Source of the DNA: Microcoleaceae cyanobacterium UBA9251
GTDB lineage: Bacteria; Cyanobacteriota; Cyanobacteriia; Cyanobacteriales; Microcoleaceae
DNA length: 5,919 bases
NCBI GenBank assembly: GCA_003542015.1
Contig: DPLL01000268.1
Coordinates: 324-6,242 of the forward strand
Direction of reading: 5' to 3'
Part shown: in pieces, positions 4,917-5,919 of the stretch
Layout of the letters: each line of letters begins with the position of its first letter
Position numbering within the stretch: the first letter of the stretch is position 1
Notes under the pieces: model-generated
Database searches by the model: none
Told to the model about the DNA's origin: nothing
Seen by the model: only the letters and a program-made list of their open reading frames with translations
Position numbers and translations under genes: made by a program

Positions 4917-5825
4917 ATGAGAGAACATATTGAGCGGCTCAAGCAAAATCTAGGCAAGACTATTGTTGGTAAAGCGGATGCGATTCGCTTGGTGATTGTA
5001 GCGGTGCTTTCGGGGGGACACGCACTGTTAGAGGATGTGCCAGGTGTGGGAAAAACGCTGTTGGCTAAGTCTTTGGCGCGATCGATCGATGGTAAGTTTC
5101 AACGGATTCAGTGCACTCCCGATTTGTTACCAACAGATATCACCGGTACTAATATTTGGAATCCTAGCAGCGGGAAGTTTGAGTTTTTGCCAGGGCCAGT
5201 TTTTGCTAATGTTTTGCTGGCCGATGAAATTAATCGGGCGACGCCTCGAACTCAGTCAGCTTTGCTGGAGGTGATGGAGGAAAAGCAGGTGACAGTAGAT
5301 GGGGTGTCTCGGAATGTGCCGGCCCCGTTTTTTGTGATTGCTACTCAAAATCCGATCGAATATCAAGGTACTTTTCCCCTCCCAGAAGCCCAGATGGATC
5401 GGTTTACTTTGTCTTTGACTTTGGGCTATCCTGCGGAGTTGGAAGAGTTGCAAATGTTGGAACGGCTTTCTGATAGTTTTGCGGTGGAGGATTTGCAGCC
5501 TTGTATTTCTTTGGAAGAAGTGCAGGAGTTGCGCCGTTTGTGCGGGGCTGTGAAGGTAGAAGCGTCTTTGAAACAGTATATTGTGGATTTGGTGCGATCG
5601 ACCAGGGAAGATGAGGAGATTACTCTGGGGGTGAGTCCCCGGGGTGCGGTGGCTTTGTACCGGGCTTCCCAGGCGTTGGCGTTTATGGATGGCCGGGATT
5701 ATGCGACTCCTGATGATGTGAAATATTTGGCACCACACGTACTTTCTCACCGTTTGATTCCGGCGGGGGGAAGGAGGGCTAAGACGATTGTCGATCGATT
5801 ATTGAAAGTGGTTGCTATTCCTTAA
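4917..5825 (+). CDS. MoxR-family AAA+ ATPase
   Basis: The 302 residues match the usual size of a MoxR ATPase. Visible motifs are the Walker A loop in LLEDVPGVGKT (Lys46, Thr47), Walker B LLADE (99-103, followed by INRATPRTQSALLE), sensor 1 in IATQNPIEYQGTFPLPEAQ (Asn144), the arginine-finger region MDRF (Arg161) and sensor 2 in GVSPRG (Arg241). The C-terminal lid ends after YATPDDVKYLAPHVLSHRL. MoxR proteins act as cytoplasmic, ring-forming, chaperone-like ATPases and often work with VWA- or DUF58-domain partners encoded just downstream. The window ends 94 bp after the stop, so no partner can be seen. The ATG at 4917 gives the typical short N-terminal helix before IVGKADAIRL. The ribosome binding site is weak. 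No indels or missing motif residues were noted, so the protein should be active. The client is unknown. Confidence 0.94.
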   Translation: MREHIERLKQNLGKTIVGKADAIRLVIVAVLSGGHALLEDVPGVGKTLLAKSLARSIDGKFQRIQCTPDLLPTDITGTNIWNPSSGKFEFLPGPVFANVLLADEINRATPRTQSALLEVMEEKQVTVDGVSRNVPAPFFVIATQNPIEYQGTFPLPEAQMDRFTLSLTLGYPAELEELQMLERLSDSFAVEDLQPCISLEEVQELRRLCGAVKVEASLKQYIVDLVRSTREDEEITLGVSPRGAVALYRASQALAFMDGRDYATPDDVKYLAPHVLSHRLIPAGGRRAKTIVDRLLKVVAIP

Positions 5826-5857
5826 AAAGCATTGGAATTAATATTATCCACAGTCAG

Positions 5858-5881
5858 GACACGGCAATGCCCATTGGTGTC
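5858..5881. repeat. Candidate dispersed hairpin element downstream of the moxR-family gene
   Basis: GACAC (5858-5862) pairs with GTGTC (5877-5881). Inside it, GGC (5863-5865) pairs with GCC (5869-5871) around AAT, leaving a five-base bulge on one side. The sequence continues into TGTCAACTTAACTT. From memory, GGACACGGCAATGCC-like palindromes are common between genes in filamentous cyanobacteria, so this may be one member of a dispersed family or the edge of a small mobile element continuing past the window. No T-run follows, so a terminator role is unlikely. Confidence 0.45.
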
Positions 5882-5919
5882 AACTTAACTTCTAACCCAG
5901 TCACAGACTGCTGTTTGAC

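Overview
The window looks like chromosome from a filamentous cyanobacterium, probably of the Oscillatoria/Microcoleus type. Three observations support this: perfect HIP1 octamers (GCGATCGC at 680-687, 2783-2790 and 3643-3650) with many extra CGATCG cores; a RibF whose GTG-started N-terminus resembles cyanobacterial homologues; and short tandem heptamer repeats in most intergenic spaces. The assignment rests on composition and recalled protein families, not on a database search.

Layout. On the minus strand are a four-helix membrane protein with a HEAT/armadillo-like tail (27-917) and, immediately upstream of it, a decayed IS200/IS605-type tnpB (929-2128). The tnpB open frames rejoin into one protein of about 398 residues if two small indels are reversed: one missing base near 1289 and a 4-bp CGAT duplication at 977-984. 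No tnpA is present and the right end appears to be missing. On the plus strand are a metallo-beta-lactamase-fold hydrolase (2474-3352), the bifunctional riboflavin kinase/FAD synthetase ribF (3482-4696) and a MoxR-family AAA+ ATPase (4917-5825). A candidate dispersed hairpin lies at the right edge (5858-5881).

The plus-strand genes do not form an obvious pathway. They are separated by 129 and 220 bp, and each gap is full of repeats, so a shared operon is not demonstrated. FAD/FMN synthesis, a metallohydrolase and a chaperone-like ATPase are all housekeeping-type functions.

The most unusual structure is a set of 7-bp tandem repeats. They build an imperfect 23-bp-stem hairpin before ribF (3373-3432), reappear in frame inside an extra segment of the RibF riboflavin-kinase domain (4403-4455), and lie downstream of ribF (4789-4809) and directly before the moxR-family start (4893-4913). 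A separate 9-bp array (7 copies, 4722-4784) follows the ribF stop. I see no CRISPR array, tRNA, rRNA or phage module, and no convincing undescribed multi-gene system.
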